This document shows positions 63,201-64,000 of a stretch of DNA of 64,000 nucleotides, in pieces. The DNA is from Ecdyonurus torrentis (Eukaryota > Arthropoda > Insecta > Ephemeroptera > Heptageniidae), in the NCBI GenBank assembly GCA_949318235.1, contig OX439127.1:39544306-39608305 (forward strand). Direction: 5' to 3'. Within the stretch, counting starts at the first letter, position 1. Each line of letters opens with the position of its first letter. The translations under genes were made by a program, and so were the position numbers. A model generated the notes under the pieces. It saw nothing but the letters and a program-made list of their open reading frames with translations, was not told the DNA's origin and did not search any database.

Positions 63201-64000
63201 ATATATTATATAAGTGGTATCTGAACAGTCTCTTTGACTTAACTGCCTGTGTACCACAGAACAGTGACTTATTTTTTTCTTCTTCCGATTCACCAAGACG
63301 TAAGCTCCCTCTACTAAAGTGAGCGCTCAATGACGTGAGTTGGTTTCAAAACAATTGCTTTCTTATTTGTCAATATGATCATATTAATTAGAGAGCTACA
63401 GCTCATTATTGTATTATATACAGTAAACTCCCGATTTAGTGAAGTAAAAGTGATGGTCCCGGCCACTTTGACAGGCATGTCAGTGTTAAAATTATTGTTT
63501 AGTGAAGTCAAAATTTAGTCCTGCCAAATGTAAATGCTCGATTTAATCAAGTGAAAGTTTTTCAAGAGCCAAAGCTTTTGAACATTTGCGCTATTTTTAT
63601 ATTTTTTTGTTGTTGTAGACACCTACTGAAATTTTTGATAAAATTTTAATCTCTACCTACCATGTTCTAAATATATTTTTAAACATAATATCAACCGCAC
63701 TATTTTTTCCTCATACATAATTAAGTCAGGAGCATCATGAGGAGGCCTCATTACACGTATCACATTAAATTTGGTATGTGTAACTTGGAAGTGAAGGATT
63801 TTTTCTATCTAATCTAATTATCTTTGCTTAAAGGTGGATCTAATAATACCAGCTGAACTAATACGGTCACAAAGTAAGAATTTTATTTCGAAGCTCAGGC
63901 TAAAGTAAATGTTTTTCTGTGCTTCAATTCAAGTCAGAATGATGGAGTTTATACTGTGCAATCATAATGAAAACCAGAAAGCCAATTTAATATTAATGAA
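63201..64000. other. Gene-free right edge
   Basis: A family R-like end (CAGTAAACTCCCGATTTAGT) begins at 63420. I searched the minus strand for the N-terminal FHA exon and did not find it. Confidence 0.5.

Noticed and set aside
61234..64000. First FHA exon of the Ki-67-like gene
   Set aside because: I looked for a minus-strand exon with a GR...SxxH pattern ending before an intron and found none, so I place it outside the window.

Overview
The window is AT-rich animal genomic DNA. It has spliceosomal introns with GT/AG borders, long intergenic stretches packed with short inverted-repeat elements, many (TA)n, (GA)n and homopolymer tracts, and no operon structure. The proteins (an ebony-like amine-conjugating synthetase, NELF-A, and a Ki-67-type FHA protein) point to an invertebrate metazoan. 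I cannot place the phylum from this sequence alone.

Layout. (1) 266-6079 (+): the last six exons of an ebony-like gene, covering the carrier domain and the C-terminal GNAT-like domain; its 5' part lies left of the window. (2) 6.1-19.0 kb: convergent intergenic DNA with palindromic elements, a tRNA-derived SINE on the minus strand and low-complexity tracts, but no gene I can support. (3) 19018-26785 (-): a complete nine-exon gene for negative elongation factor A (559 aa after joining exons). (4) 26.8-33.6 kb: intergenic DNA containing a 1.2 kb foldback element and other small inverted-repeat elements. (5) 33576-61233 (-): a large gene of at least 17 exons (1896 codons visible) encoding a Ki-67-like chromosomal protein: FHA domain, eight ETPxLxxxFxTP repeats, and a basic KRGR/TRxRK-rich tail built from small exons. 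Its first exon(s) lie beyond the right edge. (6) 61.2-64.0 kb: intron or upstream DNA of that gene, with a conspicuous GC-rich inverted-repeat element.

Mobile DNA. One APE-type LINE with an intact 806-codon reverse-transcriptase ORF sits antisense in a Ki-67-like intron, and a 5'-truncated copy sits in a NELF-A intron. I sorted about 45 small non-autonomous elements and fragments into families by comparing their ends by eye. They include TTAA-flanked elements (piggyBac-like target), TA-flanked elements (Tc1/mariner-like target), and a family with perfect 6-bp target duplications (hAT-like). Several are near-perfect foldbacks and some are nested.

The three genes do not form one pathway: ebony conjugates beta-alanine to biogenic amines, NELF-A pauses RNA polymerase II, and Ki-67-type proteins coat mitotic chromosomes. 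The most unusual protein-level feature is the tail of the Ki-67-like gene: twelve consecutive exons are multiples of three with phase-2 borders, so any could be skipped or duplicated without a frameshift. Exon borders were derived by hand from splice consensus, reading frame and family similarity; no searches were run.
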